Assembly: GCF_008642335.1 (NCBI RefSeq)
Contig: NZ_CP029191.1
Location: 4,092,001 to 4,156,000 of the forward strand
DNA from: Streptomyces venezuelae
GTDB lineage: Bacteria > Actinomycetota > Actinomycetes > Streptomycetales > Streptomycetaceae
Length of the DNA stretch: 64,000 bases
Direction: 5' to 3'
The notes beneath the pieces are model-generated. The model was given only the letters and a program-made list of their open reading frames with translations. It had not been told where the DNA came from and did no database searches. The translations under genes and the position numbers were made by a program. This document shows, in pieces, positions 8,317 to 17,608 of the stretch; the first letter of the stretch is position 1, and each line of letters opens with the position of its first letter.

Positions 8317-9828
8317 ATGACAGCACTCGAGCTCAGCAGCGCCGTTGCCGTGGTCGGCACCGGAACCATGGGGCAGGGCATCGCGCAGGTCGCCCTGGTC
8401 GCGGGCCACCCCGTGCGGCTGTACGACGCCGCGCCCGGCCGGGCCAAGGCGGCGGCCGACGCGATCGGTGCGCGACTGGACCGGCTCGTCGAGAAGGGCA
8501 GGCTCACCGCCGAGGACCGCGCCGCGGCCGGCGCCCGCCTCGCCCCCGCCGAGAGCCTCGCCGAGCTCGCCGACTGCGGTCTCGTCGTCGAGGCGATCCT
8601 CGAACAGCTCGACGTGAAGCAGCGGCTGTTCCTGGACCTCGAAGAGGTCGTCCCCGAGGACTGTCTGCTCGCCACGAACACGTCGTCCCTCTCCGTGACC
8701 GCCATCGCGGGCGCCCTGCGCGCACCGGGCCGCTTCGTCGGCCTGCACTTCTTCAACCCGGCGCCCCTGCTGCCCCTCGTCGAGGTCGTCAGCGGCTTCG
8801 CGACGGAGGAGACCGCGGCCACGCGCGCGTATGAGACGGCCAAGGCCTGGGGGAAGACCCCGGTGCGCTGCGCGGACACCCCCGGCTTCATCGTCAACCG
8901 CGTCGCCCGGCCCTTCTACGCCGAGGCGCTGCGCCTGTACGAGGAGCGGGTCGCCGACCCCGCCACGATCGACGCCGTCCTGCGCGAGTGCGGCGGATTC
9001 AAGATGGGCCCCTTCGAGCTCACCGACCTCATCGGCCAGGACGTCAACGAAGCCGTCACGCGCTCCGTGTGGGAGTCCTTCTTCCAGGACCCCAAGTTCA
9101 CGCCGTCGCTTGCGCAGCGCCGTCTCGTGGAGTCGCGCCGCCTCGGACGGAAGTCGGGGCAGGGCTGGTACGCGTACGGGGACGACGCCCCGCGCGCGGA
9201 GCCGCACACGGCGGAGCCCGCGCAGGCGCCGGAGTCCGTCACCGTGCACGGCGACCTCTTCCCGGCGGACGCGCTGACCGCCCTCATGGAGGAGGCCGGC
9301 ATCCGGGTCGGGCGCGGCGAGGGCACCCTCGAGTACCCCGGCTTCATCGGGCTCCCCGGCGGGGCGCGGCTCGCCCTGGCCGACGGCACGGCCGCCGACG
9401 CCGCAGCCGAGCCCACGATCCACTTCGACCTGGCGCTGGACTACCGCGCCGCCACCAGGATCGCCCTCGCCCCTTCGAGCAGGGTCGACGAACAGTCCCT
9501 GAAGGAGGCGATCGGCCTCTTCCAGGCGCTTGGCAAGAAGGTCAGTGTCATTGGGCACACGCCGGGCATGATCGTCGCCCGCACGGTGTGGATGCTCGTC
9601 GACTTCGCCCTGGACGCCGTCGGGCGCGACGTCGCGGACGCCGAGGACATCGACACCGCCATGCGGCTCGGCGTCAACTACCCGCTCGGGCCCATCGCCT
9701 GGGGCCGCCGCCTCACCACGTACCGGGTGGCAGAGGCGCTCGATGCCCTGCACGACGAGTACCCCACCGGGCGTTACACGCCCTCCCAGGCACTGCGGCG
9801 CCAAGCCGTGCGAGAGGAGTACTCATGA
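8317..9828 (+). CDS. paaH: 3-hydroxyacyl-CoA dehydrogenase (PaaH-like)
   Basis: 503-residue NAD-dependent enzyme oxidising 3-hydroxyacyl-CoA (3-hydroxyadipyl-CoA in the phenylacetate route) to the 3-keto form. Rossmann motif GTGTMG (14-19), the TNTSSL stretch (120-125) and the catalytic-His block GLHFFNPAP (142-150, H144) are clear. It is longer than the roughly 290-residue single-module enzymes because it carries a second C-terminal 3HCDH-type domain (about 390-490), as in E. coli PaaH. It lies divergent from paaN and is ATGA-coupled to the TetR regulator, so it belongs to the same pathway. The symbol is assigned from context plus length. Confidence 0.87.
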   Translation: MTALELSSAVAVVGTGTMGQGIAQVALVAGHPVRLYDAAPGRAKAAADAIGARLDRLVEKGRLTAEDRAAAGARLAPAESLAELADCGLVVEAILEQLDVKQRLFLDLEEVVPEDCLLATNTSSLSVTAIAGALRAPGRFVGLHFFNPAPLLPLVEVVSGFATEETAATRAYETAKAWGKTPVRCADTPGFIVNRVARPFYAEALRLYEERVADPATIDAVLRECGGFKMGPFELTDLIGQDVNEAVTRSVWESFFQDPKFTPSLAQRRLVESRRLGRKSGQGWYAYGDDAPRAEPHTAEPAQAPESVTVHGDLFPADALTALMEEAGIRVGRGEGTLEYPGFIGLPGGARLALADGTAADAAAEPTIHFDLALDYRAATRIALAPSSRVDEQSLKEAIGLFQALGKKVSVIGHTPGMIVARTVWMLVDFALDAVGRDVADAEDIDTAMRLGVNYPLGPIAWGRRLTTYRVAEALDALHDEYPTGRYTPSQALRRQAVREEYS

Positions 9829-10418
9829 CCACCGCCCGGCGCGACACGTACACCCCGGAGACGCTGCTGAGCGTGGCCGTCCGGGTCTTCAACGAGCGCG
9901 GCTACGACGGCACGTCCATGGAGCACCTCTCCAAGGCCGCCGGCATCTCCAAGTCGTCGATCTACCACCACGTGGCGGGCAAGGAGGAGCTGCTGCGCCG
10001 TGCCGTGAGCCGGGCGCTCGACGGGCTCTTCGGGATCCTCGCCGAGGAGCACGCGCGCGTGGGCAGTGCGGTGCGGCGTCTGGAGTACGTCACGCGCCGC
10101 ACCGTCGAGGTGCTGGTCGCCGAACTGCCCTACGTGACGCTGCTGCTGCGGGTGCGCGGCAACACGGACACCGAGCGCTGGGCCATGGAACGGCGCAGGG
10201 AGTTCGACCAGCAGGTGGCGGCGCTGCTCAAGGAGGCCGTCGCCGGCGGCGACCTGCGCTCCGACATCGAACTGCGGCTCGCCACCCGGCTGCTCTTCGG
10301 AATGATCAACTCCATCGTGGAGTGGTACCGGCCGGAGAGCCGGGGCGCCGCCAACGGCGAGCAGATCGCCGACGCGGTCGTGCAGCTGGCCTTCGCGGGC
10401 CTGCGCACGGACCGCTGA
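9825..10418 (+). CDS. paaR: TetR/AcrR regulator, probable phenylacetate repressor
   Basis: 197 residues. The N-terminal helix-turn-helix (about 14-58) has the TetR pattern SMEHLSKAAGISKSSIYHHV; the rest is an all-helical ligand domain with EYVTRRTVEVL and a TLLLRVRGN segment as seen in PaaR-type repressors. Its ATG overlaps the paaH stop, so it is co-expressed with the pathway and likely autoregulated through the operator at 8210-8228. Sharing of that operator with paaA and the bkd cluster is the main reason for the name; ligand (phenylacetyl-CoA) is inferred from known PaaR proteins. Confidence 0.8.
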   Translation: MTTARRDTYTPETLLSVAVRVFNERGYDGTSMEHLSKAAGISKSSIYHHVAGKEELLRRAVSRALDGLFGILAEEHARVGSAVRRLEYVTRRTVEVLVAELPYVTLLLRVRGNTDTERWAMERRREFDQQVAALLKEAVAGGDLRSDIELRLATRLLFGMINSIVEWYRPESRGAANGEQIADAVVQLAFAGLRTDR

Positions 10419-10446
10419 GCCCGGGACCCCGGGGCGGGGCAGGCTC

Positions 10447-10956
10447 TCAGCTCTCCGGCTCCATGTCGTCCTCCTCGAAGACCAGCAACGTACGCGTGCT
10501 GAGGACTTCGGGGATGGACTGCAGCCGGGTGAGCACCAGCTCGCGCAGGGCCCGGTTGTCCGGTGTGTGCACCAGAAGCAGTACGTCGAAGTCACCGCTG
10601 ACCAGCGCGATGTGGGACGCACCTGGCAGTGCGCGCAGATGCTCGCGCACCGTGCGCCAGGTGTTCTGGACGATCTTGAGCGTGATGTACGCGGACGCGC
10701 CCTGCCCGGCGCGTTCGTGATTGATGCGCGCCCCGAAGCCCCGGATGACGCCGTCGTCGATGAGGCGGTTGATGCGCGCGTACGCGTTGGCCCGTGACAC
10801 ATGGACCCGTTCGGCCACGGAACGTATCGAGGCGCGACCGTCCGTGTGCAGGATCTGCAGGATGTCGCGGTCTATGGCGTCCAGGGGGCGCGGATCCGGG
10901 ATCTGTGGCTCCGGGCGGTCGCCGTCCGGCCCGTCGGCCATTCGTTCAGATGCCAT
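10447..10956 (-). CDS. bkdR: Lrp/AsnC-family regulator, BkdR-like
   Basis: 169 residues: N-terminal AsnC-type helix-turn-helix (about 26-75, DRDILQILHTDGRASIRSVA) and a C-terminal RAM/ligand-binding domain with the typical SGDFDVLLLVHTPD segment. The ATG at 10956 was chosen for its GGAGG site; a longer frame upstream lacks one. It is divergent from the first branched-chain keto-acid dehydrogenase cluster, the position of the Lrp-type bkdR gene described for Streptomyces, so it probably senses branched-chain amino or keto acids. The acidic EEDDMEPES tail is unusual. Family certain, target inferred. Confidence 0.85.
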   Translation of the reverse strand: MASERMADGPDGDRPEPQIPDPRPLDAIDRDILQILHTDGRASIRSVAERVHVSRANAYARINRLIDDGVIRGFGARINHERAGQGASAYITLKIVQNTWRTVREHLRALPGASHIALVSGDFDVLLLVHTPDNRALRELVLTRLQSIPEVLSTRTLLVFEEDDMEPES

Positions 10957-11057
10957 GTCCCCCCGCCTCCCTACCATGGACGTACTGCATCCATCCCAGG
11001 CTGTGCAGAACCGTTTGTCCACAGCCTGGAGGTGCCTGTAGCCAAAATGTGCCGACG

Positions 11058-11071
11058 ACCGAACAATCGGT
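11058..11071. promoter_or_regulatory. TetR-type operator upstream of bkdA (site 3 of 3)
   Basis: ACCGAACAATCGGT matches the paa operators at 12-13 of 14 positions and keeps the exact ACCGA-N4-TCGGT dyad. It lies 76 bp before the E1-alpha ATG in the Lrp/bkdA divergent region. The flanks differ from sites 1 and 2, so binding may be weaker or due to a related regulator. Confidence 0.6.
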
Positions 11072-11147
11072 AGGTGAGGCGCATCACGTCGGCGCGCCTC
11101 TTTTGCCGCTCCTCACGAGGAGACCGCTTCCCCCAGGAGGTGCCGTC

Positions 11148-12293
11148 ATGACGGTCATGGAGCAGCGGGGCGCCTACCGGCCCACCCCGCCCCCCGCTTG
11201 GCAGCCCAGGACCGACCCCGCGCCGCTGCTGCCGGACGAGGAGCCCTACCGCGTTCTGGGCACCGACGCCGCCGACAAGGTCGACCCGGAGCTGCTGCGC
11301 CGGCTCTACGCGGAGCTCGTGCGCGGCCGTCGGTACAACACGCAGGCGACGGCGCTGACCAAGCAGGGCAGGCTGGCGGTCTATCCCTCGAGCACCGGGC
11401 AGGAGGCGTGCGAGATCGCCGCCGCCCTCGCCCTGGAGGAGCGGGACTGGCTCTTTCCCAGTTACCGGGACACGCTCGCCGTGGTCGCCCGCGGCCTCGA
11501 CCCCGCGAGCGCGCTGACCCTGCTGCGCGGCGACTGGCACACCGGGTACGACCCGCGCGAGCACCGTATAGCGCCCCTGAGTACCCCTCTTGCGACCCAG
11601 CTCCCGCACGCCGTGGGCCTCGCGCACGCGGCCCGGCTCAAGGGCGACGACGTCGTGGCGCTCGCCATGGTCGGCGACGGCGGCACCAGCGAGGGCGACT
11701 TCCACGAGGCGCTGAACTTCGCCGCGGTGTGGCAGGCCCCCGTCGTCTTCCTCGTGCAGAACAACGGCTTCGCGATCTCCGTGCCGCTCGCCAAGCAGAC
11801 CGCGGCCCCGTCCCTGGCCCACAAGGCCGTGGGGTACGGCATGCCGGGGCGCCTGGTCGACGGCAACGACGCGGCGGCGATGCACGAGGTGCTGAGCGAG
11901 GCGGTGGCCCGCGCGCGTGAGGGCGGCGGCCCGACGCTCGTCGAGGCGGTCACGTACCGCATGGAGGCGCACACGAACGCCGACGACGCCACGCGCTACC
12001 GGCAGGACACCGACGTCGAAGCCTGGCGCGACCACGACCCGATCCTGCTCATGGAGCGGGAGCTGACGGAGCGCGGACTCCTGGACGACGACATGAAGCG
12101 GCAGGCAGGCGAAGACGCCGAGGCCATGGCCGCCGACCTGCGCCAGCACATGAACCAGGAGCCCGTGCTCGACCCCATGGACCTTTTCACGCACGTGTAC
12201 GCCGAGCAGACCTCCCAGCTCAGGGAGCAGGCGGCGCAGTTGCGTGCCGAACTCGAAGTGGCCGCGGAAGAGGCTGAGGAGGAGACCCGATGA
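11148..12293 (+). CDS. bkdA1: Branched-chain 2-oxoacid dehydrogenase E1 alpha subunit
   Basis: 381-residue thiamine-diphosphate E1 alpha subunit that decarboxylates branched-chain 2-oxo acids. The ThDP motif is GDG (176-178) ... QNN (204-206). The FPSYRDTL segment (103-110), in place of the YRxHG of pyruvate dehydrogenases, favours branched-chain substrates. ATG 11148 follows a strong AGGAGG at 11135-11140; the frame is open 350 bases further upstream but only across the regulatory region. ATGA overlap with E1 beta. Products (isobutyryl-, isovaleryl-, 2-methylbutyryl-CoA) prime branched fatty acid and polyketide synthesis in Streptomyces. Confidence 0.9.
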   Translation: MTVMEQRGAYRPTPPPAWQPRTDPAPLLPDEEPYRVLGTDAADKVDPELLRRLYAELVRGRRYNTQATALTKQGRLAVYPSSTGQEACEIAAALALEERDWLFPSYRDTLAVVARGLDPASALTLLRGDWHTGYDPREHRIAPLSTPLATQLPHAVGLAHAARLKGDDVVALAMVGDGGTSEGDFHEALNFAAVWQAPVVFLVQNNGFAISVPLAKQTAAPSLAHKAVGYGMPGRLVDGNDAAAMHEVLSEAVARAREGGGPTLVEAVTYRMEAHTNADDATRYRQDTDVEAWRDHDPILLMERELTERGLLDDDMKRQAGEDAEAMAADLRQHMNQEPVLDPMDLFTHVYAEQTSQLREQAAQLRAELEVAAEEAEEETR

Positions 12294-13318
12294 GCACGGT
12301 CGCGGCCAAGCCGGTCACCAAACCGGCGACGAAACCGGCCACCATGGCGCAGGCGCTGGGGCGCGCGCTGCGGGACTCGATGGCCGAGGACCCGTCCGTC
12401 CACGTCCTCGGAGAGGACGTCGGAGCGCTCGGCGGTGTCTTCAGGGTCACCGACGGGCTGGCCGCCGAGTTCGGCGAGGACCGCTGCACCGACACGCCCC
12501 TCGCCGAGGCGGGCATCCTCGGCACGGCGGTCGGCATGGCGATGTACGGGCTGCGGCCGGTCGTCGAGATGCAGTTCGACGCGTTCGCGTACCCCGCCTT
12601 CGAGCAGCTGATCTCGCACGTGGCGCGGATGCGGAACCGCACGCGCGGGACGCTGCCGCTGCCCATCACCGTGCGCGTGCCCTACGGCGGCGGCATCGGC
12701 GGCGTCGAGCACCACAGCGATTCCTCCGAGGCGTACTACATCGCGACGCCCGGCCTGCACGTCGTCACCCCCGCCACGGTGTCCGACGCCTACGGGCTGC
12801 TGCGCGCCTCCATCGCCTCCGACGACCCCGTCGTCTTCCTGGAGCCGAAGCGGCTCTACTGGTCGAAGGCGGACTGGAACCCGGACGCGCCGCAGACCGT
12901 TGAACCGATAGGCCGTGCGGTGGTCCGGCGCTCCGGACGCAGCGCCACGCTCATCACGTACGGGCCGTCCGTGCCCGTCTGCCTGGAGGCGGCCGAGGCG
13001 GCCCGCGCCGAGGGCTGGGACCTCGAAGTGGTCGACCTGCGCTCCCTGGTGCCGTTCGACGACGAGACGGTCGCCGCGTCCGTGCGGCGGACCGGGCGGG
13101 CCGTCGTCGTCCACGAGTCCGGCGGCTTCGGTGGCCCCGGCGGCGAGATCGCCGCGCGCGTCACCGAGCGGTGCTTCCACCACCTGGAGGCGCCGGTGCT
13201 GCGGGTCGCGGGCTTCGACATCCCGTATCCGCCGCCGATGCTGGAGAAGCACCATCTTCCGGGCGTGGACCGGATCCTGGACGCGGTCGCGCGGCTGCAG
13301 TGGGAGGCGGACAGCTGA
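12290..13318 (+). CDS. bkdB1: Branched-chain 2-oxoacid dehydrogenase E1 beta subunit
   Basis: 342-residue E1 beta partner of the preceding protein. It has the transketolase pyrimidine domain (about 18-195, with GEDVGALGGVFRVTDGL and RVPYGGGIGGVEHHSDSSE) and the C-terminal transketolase domain (about 215-330, VVVHESGGFGGPGGEIAA). A 15-residue Lys/Pro/Ala-rich lead precedes the domain. Start overlaps the E1-alpha stop (ATGA) and the stop overlaps the E2 start (TGATG), so the three subunits are translationally linked. Confidence 0.92.
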   Translation: MSTVAAKPVTKPATKPATMAQALGRALRDSMAEDPSVHVLGEDVGALGGVFRVTDGLAAEFGEDRCTDTPLAEAGILGTAVGMAMYGLRPVVEMQFDAFAYPAFEQLISHVARMRNRTRGTLPLPITVRVPYGGGIGGVEHHSDSSEAYYIATPGLHVVTPATVSDAYGLLRASIASDDPVVFLEPKRLYWSKADWNPDAPQTVEPIGRAVVRRSGRSATLITYGPSVPVCLEAAEAARAEGWDLEVVDLRSLVPFDDETVAASVRRTGRAVVVHESGGFGGPGGEIAARVTERCFHHLEAPVLRVAGFDIPYPPPMLEKHHLPGVDRILDAVARLQWEADS

Positions 13319-14886
13319 TGGCGCAGGTCCTTGAATTCAAGCTGCCCGACCTCGGGGAAGGGCTGACGGAGGCGGAAGTCGTCCGCTGGCTCGTCGAGGT
13401 TGGTGACGTCGTGACCGTGGACCAGCCGGTCGTCGAGGTCGAGACGGCCAAGGCGATGGTCGAGGTGCCGTGTCCCTACGGAGGCGTGGTCACGGCCCGC
13501 TTCGGCGAGGAGGGCGCGGAACTGCCGGTGGGCGCACCGCTGTTGACGGTCGCGGTGGGAGAAGGCTCTGACGGGGCGGGTTCTGGCGGGGCGGGTTCTG
13601 GCGCGGTGGGTTCCGGCGGGGCGGTCTCGGCCGGAGCGGTTTCCGGCGGGGCGCCTGAGGAGCCTGCCGAGCGGGCGCTGCAGACGGCCGCGGAGCGTGC
13701 TGCCGCGGAGCAGGACGCCGAGGAGTCCTCCGGGAACGTGCTCGTCGGGTACGGGACGGCTGCGGCGCCTGCGCGGCGGCGTCGGGTGCGGACTGTGCGG
13801 GTCTCCGCCCCGCCGGCCTCCCCGCCTGCCGCACCGGCACCCGCTGCTCCACCGGCACCCGCTGCTCCGGCGGCGGCCGCACCCGCTCCGGCGGCGGCCG
13901 CTCCCGCCGCGCACGCCGCCGCACCCGCCTCCGCCTCCGACGGGCCGGTTCCCGTGATCTCCCCGCTCGTGCGCAAGCTGGCGCGGGAGAACGACGTGGA
14001 CCTGCGCAGTCTGGTGGGGTCCGGGCCGGACGGGCTGATTCTGCGGGCCGACGTCGACGCCGCCGTGGAAGCACGCACGCGGGCGGTCAAGGCAGCCGTC
14101 CGGGACGACGACGAGCTGATCCGCGCCGGGCGTCACGAAGCCCGGCAGAGCGTGGAGGCCGGAGAGGAGCCGCGCAAGGCCGGCCTCTACTCCCGCCACC
14201 CACTGACCGGACTCCGTGGACTCGTCGCCGACAAGATGTCCCGCAGTCGCCGCGAGATACCGGAGGCGACCTGCTGGGTCGACGCCGACGCGACCGAGCT
14301 GCTGGCGGCCCGCAGGTCCATGAACGACGCGATGACGGACCGCGACGGCCACAAGGTGTCGCTGCTCGCGCTCCTCGCGCGGATCAGCGTGGCCGCCCTG
14401 GCCCGCTTCCCGGCGCTCAACTCCACCGTGGACATGGAGGAGCGTGAGGTACGGCAGTTCGCCGACATCCACCTCGGCTTCGCCGCGCAGACCCCGCGCG
14501 GCCTGGTCGTCCCCGTGGTCCGGCACTCCCAGTCGCGGTCGACGGACTCGATCAACGCGGAGCTGATACGGCTCACGGAGTCCGCGCGCGCGGGAACGCT
14601 CACGCCGGGGGAGCTCACCGGAGGCACCTTCACGCTCAACAACTACGGGGTGTTCGGGGTCGACGGCTCCACGCCGATCATCAACCACCCCGAGGCGGCC
14701 ATGCTGGGCGTCGGCCGGATCGTGCCCAAGCCGTGGGTGCACCAGGGCGAGTTGGCCGTGCGGCACGTCGTGCAGTTGTCGCTCACCTTCGACCACCGGG
14801 TGTGCGACGGCGGTACGGCGGGCGGCTTCCTGCGGTACGTGGCCGACTGTGTCGAGCAGCCGGCGGTGCTGCTGCGGTCGGTGTGA
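13318..14886 (+). CDS. bkdC1: Branched-chain 2-oxoacid dehydrogenase E2 (dihydrolipoyl acyltransferase)
   Basis: 522-residue E2 core of the complex. One lipoyl domain (2-78) with the lipoylation site ETAKA (K45); a long Ala/Pro/Gly linker (80-210); a peripheral-subunit-binding domain (about 215-252, PLVRKLARENDVDLRSLVGSG); then the acyltransferase domain ending with the catalytic HRVCDG motif (H493, D497). The interdomain linker is unusually long and simple in sequence, with Gly-Ala-Val-Ser repeats around 13570-13660. No E3 gene lies in the window; a general dihydrolipoyl dehydrogenase elsewhere is presumably shared. Confidence 0.92.
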   Translation: MAQVLEFKLPDLGEGLTEAEVVRWLVEVGDVVTVDQPVVEVETAKAMVEVPCPYGGVVTARFGEEGAELPVGAPLLTVAVGEGSDGAGSGGAGSGAVGSGGAVSAGAVSGGAPEEPAERALQTAAERAAAEQDAEESSGNVLVGYGTAAAPARRRRVRTVRVSAPPASPPAAPAPAAPPAPAAPAAAAPAPAAAAPAAHAAAPASASDGPVPVISPLVRKLARENDVDLRSLVGSGPDGLILRADVDAAVEARTRAVKAAVRDDDELIRAGRHEARQSVEAGEEPRKAGLYSRHPLTGLRGLVADKMSRSRREIPEATCWVDADATELLAARRSMNDAMTDRDGHKVSLLALLARISVAALARFPALNSTVDMEEREVRQFADIHLGFAAQTPRGLVVPVVRHSQSRSTDSINAELIRLTESARAGTLTPGELTGGTFTLNNYGVFGVDGSTPIINHPEAAMLGVGRIVPKPWVHQGELAVRHVVQLSLTFDHRVCDGGTAGGFLRYVADCVEQPAVLLRSV

Positions 14887-14993
14887 GGCGTAGCGGCGCG
14901 GAAGGGGCCTCCAGCGGCGCGTGACGTAAGGCCCCTGCCCGTAGGGCCCTTCGCAGGGGTGTCAATGATCCTTCGTATGCCCATACTCGGGGT

Positions 14994-15995
14994 GTGACCA
15001 CGAAAGAGGGCGACCCGTACGACGCCGTCGTGCTCGCCGGGGGCGGCGCCGCCCGCCTCGGCGGCGCGGACAAGCCGGGGGTGCGGGTCGGCGGCCGCGC
15101 GCTGATCGACCGGGTGCTCGCGGCTTGTTCCGGTGCCGGTACGACCGTCGTGGTGGCCGCGCCTCGGCCGACCGCGCGTCCCGTCGTCTGGGCGCGCGAG
15201 GAGCCCGCGGGCGGCGGCCCCCTGGCCGCGCTCGACGCGGGGCTCGCGCGCACGTCGGCGGAACGGGTGGTCGTGCTCTCCGCCGATCTGCCGTTCCTGG
15301 GCGAGCCGACCGTACGCCGTCTCCTCGACGCGTTGGCCGGGAGCGGGGCGGACGGTGCGGTCCTCACCGACCCCGACGGCCGCGACCAGCCGCTCGTCGC
15401 GGCCTATCGGCGTGACGCACTCCTGCGGGAGATCGCCGTGCTCGGCGAACGGGACGGCCACGGCCACGGCCACAGCCACAAGGGCGGTGGGCTCGCCGGG
15501 TTGCCGTTGCGGCGGCTCACCGGGCGGCTCGCCCTCACCCGGGTCGCCGACCCCCTCGCCGCTTTCGACTGCGACACCTGGGACGACATCGCGTCCGCCC
15601 GGGCGCGGATCAGGGAGCATGGCAACGTGTTGGATGAATGGATTTCCGCAGTCAAGGACGAGCTGGGCATCGAGCTCGACGTCGACACCGGCGCCCTCCT
15701 GGACCTCGCTCGCGACGCCGCGCACGGCGTGGCCAGGCCCGCGGCACCGCTGACCACGTTCCTCGTCGGGTACGCGGCCGCGCAGGCCGCGGCGCGCGGC
15801 GGAGCGGGCGGCGGTGCCGAGGCGGTGGCCGAGGCGACCCGCAAGGCCGCGGCTCTCGCGGCCCGCTGGGCGGACGAGGACCAGCAGGACGCCAAGCCCG
15901 GCACCCCTCAGCCCGGCACCCCTCAGCCAGGCGCCGCGACCCCCACCCCCGCGAAACCCGGCTCCGCCCCCCAGACGCCTCCGAGCGCCGGATGA
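14994..15995 (+). CDS. mobA: MobA-like molybdenum cofactor guanylyltransferase fused to DUF6457
   Basis: 333 residues, GTG start. The N-terminal nucleotidyltransferase domain (about 8-205) carries LAGGGAARLGGADKPG and SADLPFL, the GTP- and metal-binding signatures of MobA, which links GMP to molybdopterin. From about 212 a separate helical module starts (DEWISAVKDELGIELDVD) matching DUF6457, often a neighbour protein but fused here. A His-Gly rich insertion (DGHGHGHSHK) sits near residue 160 and the last 40 residues are Pro-rich. Its stop overlaps the moeA ATG. A CATACT box 6 bases before the GTG suggests a nearly leaderless transcript. Confidence 0.85.
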   Translation: MTTKEGDPYDAVVLAGGGAARLGGADKPGVRVGGRALIDRVLAACSGAGTTVVVAAPRPTARPVVWAREEPAGGGPLAALDAGLARTSAERVVVLSADLPFLGEPTVRRLLDALAGSGADGAVLTDPDGRDQPLVAAYRRDALLREIAVLGERDGHGHGHSHKGGGLAGLPLRRLTGRLALTRVADPLAAFDCDTWDDIASARARIREHGNVLDEWISAVKDELGIELDVDTGALLDLARDAAHGVARPAAPLTTFLVGYAAAQAAARGGAGGGAEAVAEATRKAAALAARWADEDQQDAKPGTPQPGTPQPGAATPTPAKPGSAPQTPPSAG

Positions 15996-17608
15996 CCGGG
16001 CAGCCCGCGTCGGACGCCGAGCTCGACGAGGCGCTCGCCCTGGTGAACGGGCACCGTGACGCCCACAGCAGCCACAGCACCCACAGCACTCACAGCACCC
16101 CCGGCGACCCCGCGCACCGGTCACCATCGGCCCCACCCCCGACGTCGGCCCCCGCCCCACCCTCCCCACCGTCGTCCGCGCCACCCTCCACCCCCGCCGC
16201 CCGCTCCGGCAGCCACGAGGCCCCCGCCCCGGACGAGCACCGCGACACCACCCCCTGGCCCGCCGCCCGCGCCCGCGCCGAGCGCGCCGTACCAGGGCCC
16301 GGCACCGAGCCCGTCGACGTACCGCTGCACCGGGCCCTCGGCATGATCCTCGCCGCGCCCCTCACCGCCCTCACGGACCTGCCGTCCTTCGACACCTCGG
16401 CGATGGACGGCTGGGTCGTCGGCGGGCCCGGCCCCTGGGCCGTACGGGCCGACGGAATCCTGGCCGGGCATGGTCGGCCGGACGCCCTCTCCGACGGTGA
16501 GGCGGTCCGGATCGCGACGGGCGCCCGCATTCCGCAGGACGCCACGGCCGTGCTGCGCAGCGAGCACGGCAGGATCGACGACAAGGGCAGACTGCACGCC
16601 CTGCGCGACGTGATCACCGGCCAGGACATCCGGCCGCGCGGCCAGGAGTGCCGGTCAGGCGAGCACCTCCTGCCCGCCGGCGCCCTGGTGACCCCCGCCG
16701 TACTCGGGCTCGCCGCGGCGGCCGGGTACGACGCCCTGCCGGTGTTCCGCAGGCCTCGCGCCGAAGTCCTCGTCCTGGGCGACGAGTTGCTGACGGACGG
16801 CCTGCCGCGCGAAGGGCTCATCCGGGACGCGCTCGGCCCGATGCTGCCGCCCTGGCTGCACGCGCTGGGCGCCGAAGTGACCGCCGTCAGGCGGCTCGGT
16901 GACGACGCCGAAGCCCTCCACGACGCGATCACCTCGTCCACCGCCGACCTGATCGTCACGACGGGCGGAACCGCATCGGGCCCGGTCGACCACGTCCACC
17001 CCATCCTGCGTCGGCTCGGCGCCGAATTGCTCGTGGACGGCGTCGCGGTGCGCCCGGGACACCCCATGTTGCTGGCCCGCGTCGGGGCGGGGCGGCACCT
17101 CGTCGGCCTGCCCGGCAACCCGCTCGCCGCCGTGTCCGGTCTGCTCACGCTGGCCGAACCCCTGCTGCGCACGCTCTCCGGCCGCGCGGCGGGCTGCGGC
17201 GGGCCCTCCACGTACACCGCTCCCCTGCGCGACGGCGTCCAGGGGCATCCGCACGACACCCGCCTCGTCCCGGTCGCCCTGCGCGGTGAGCGTGCCGTGC
17301 CGCTGCACTTCAACGGCCCGGCGATGCTGCGCGGGATCGCGGCGGCCGACGGCCTGGCCGTCGTGCCGCCCGGCGGAGCAAGGGCGGGCAGGGAGGTCGA
17401 GGTACTTGACCTGCCCTGGGCCGTTCCCGAGGTGGGCACCGGAACGGGCGCGGGCGCGCCTTTGTACGGTGGTCCGATTGACGGGGGCCAAGCCGATGAC
17501 AGCGCAGGTTCCGGAGCCGGTATCGGCACCGGATCCGGGGCCGGGCCCGAGGCGGGGGCTGGGCCCGGGGATGGGGCAGTCGTAGACGGCGAGGAGCGTT
17601 TCACGTGA
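15992..17608 (+). CDS. moeA: MoeA-like molybdopterin molybdenumtransferase
   Basis: 538 residues, longer than typical MoeA (about 400-420). A Ser/His/Pro/Ala-rich low-complexity lead occupies residues 20-85. The MoeA core follows: PSFDTSAMDGW near 130, the TTGGTASGPVDHV loop (consensus GGxSxG, so slightly divergent) and GLPGNPLAA, then domain IV. A Gly-Ala-rich tail of about 50 residues ends the protein. It would insert molybdate into adenylylated molybdopterin. It is coupled to mobA upstream (ATGA) and to the potassium channel downstream (GTGA), and its last codons coincide with a parS site. Confidence 0.85.
   Translation: MTGQPASDAELDEALALVNGHRDAHSSHSTHSTHSTPGDPAHRSPSAPPPTSAPAPPSPPSSAPPSTPAARSGSHEAPAPDEHRDTTPWPAARARAERAVPGPGTEPVDVPLHRALGMILAAPLTALTDLPSFDTSAMDGWVVGGPGPWAVRADGILAGHGRPDALSDGEAVRIATGARIPQDATAVLRSEHGRIDDKGRLHALRDVITGQDIRPRGQECRSGEHLLPAGALVTPAVLGLAAAAGYDALPVFRRPRAEVLVLGDELLTDGLPREGLIRDALGPMLPPWLHALGAEVTAVRRLGDDAEALHDAITSSTADLIVTTGGTASGPVDHVHPILRRLGAELLVDGVAVRPGHPMLLARVGAGRHLVGLPGNPLAAVSGLLTLAEPLLRTLSGRAAGCGGPSTYTAPLRDGVQGHPHDTRLVPVALRGERAVPLHFNGPAMLRGIAAADGLAVVPPGGARAGREVEVLDLPWAVPEVGTGTGAGAPLYGGPIDGGQADDSAGSGAGIGTGSGAGPEAGAGPGDGAVVDGEERFT

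Noticed and set aside
10419..10446. Possible terminator between paaR and the Lrp gene
   Set aside because: Only a 5-bp GC stem is visible; not strong enough to list.
10794..11147. Upstream extension of the first E1-alpha frame
   Set aside because: No family similarity, no ribosome site, and it would include the TetR operator and the divergent Lrp gene start.
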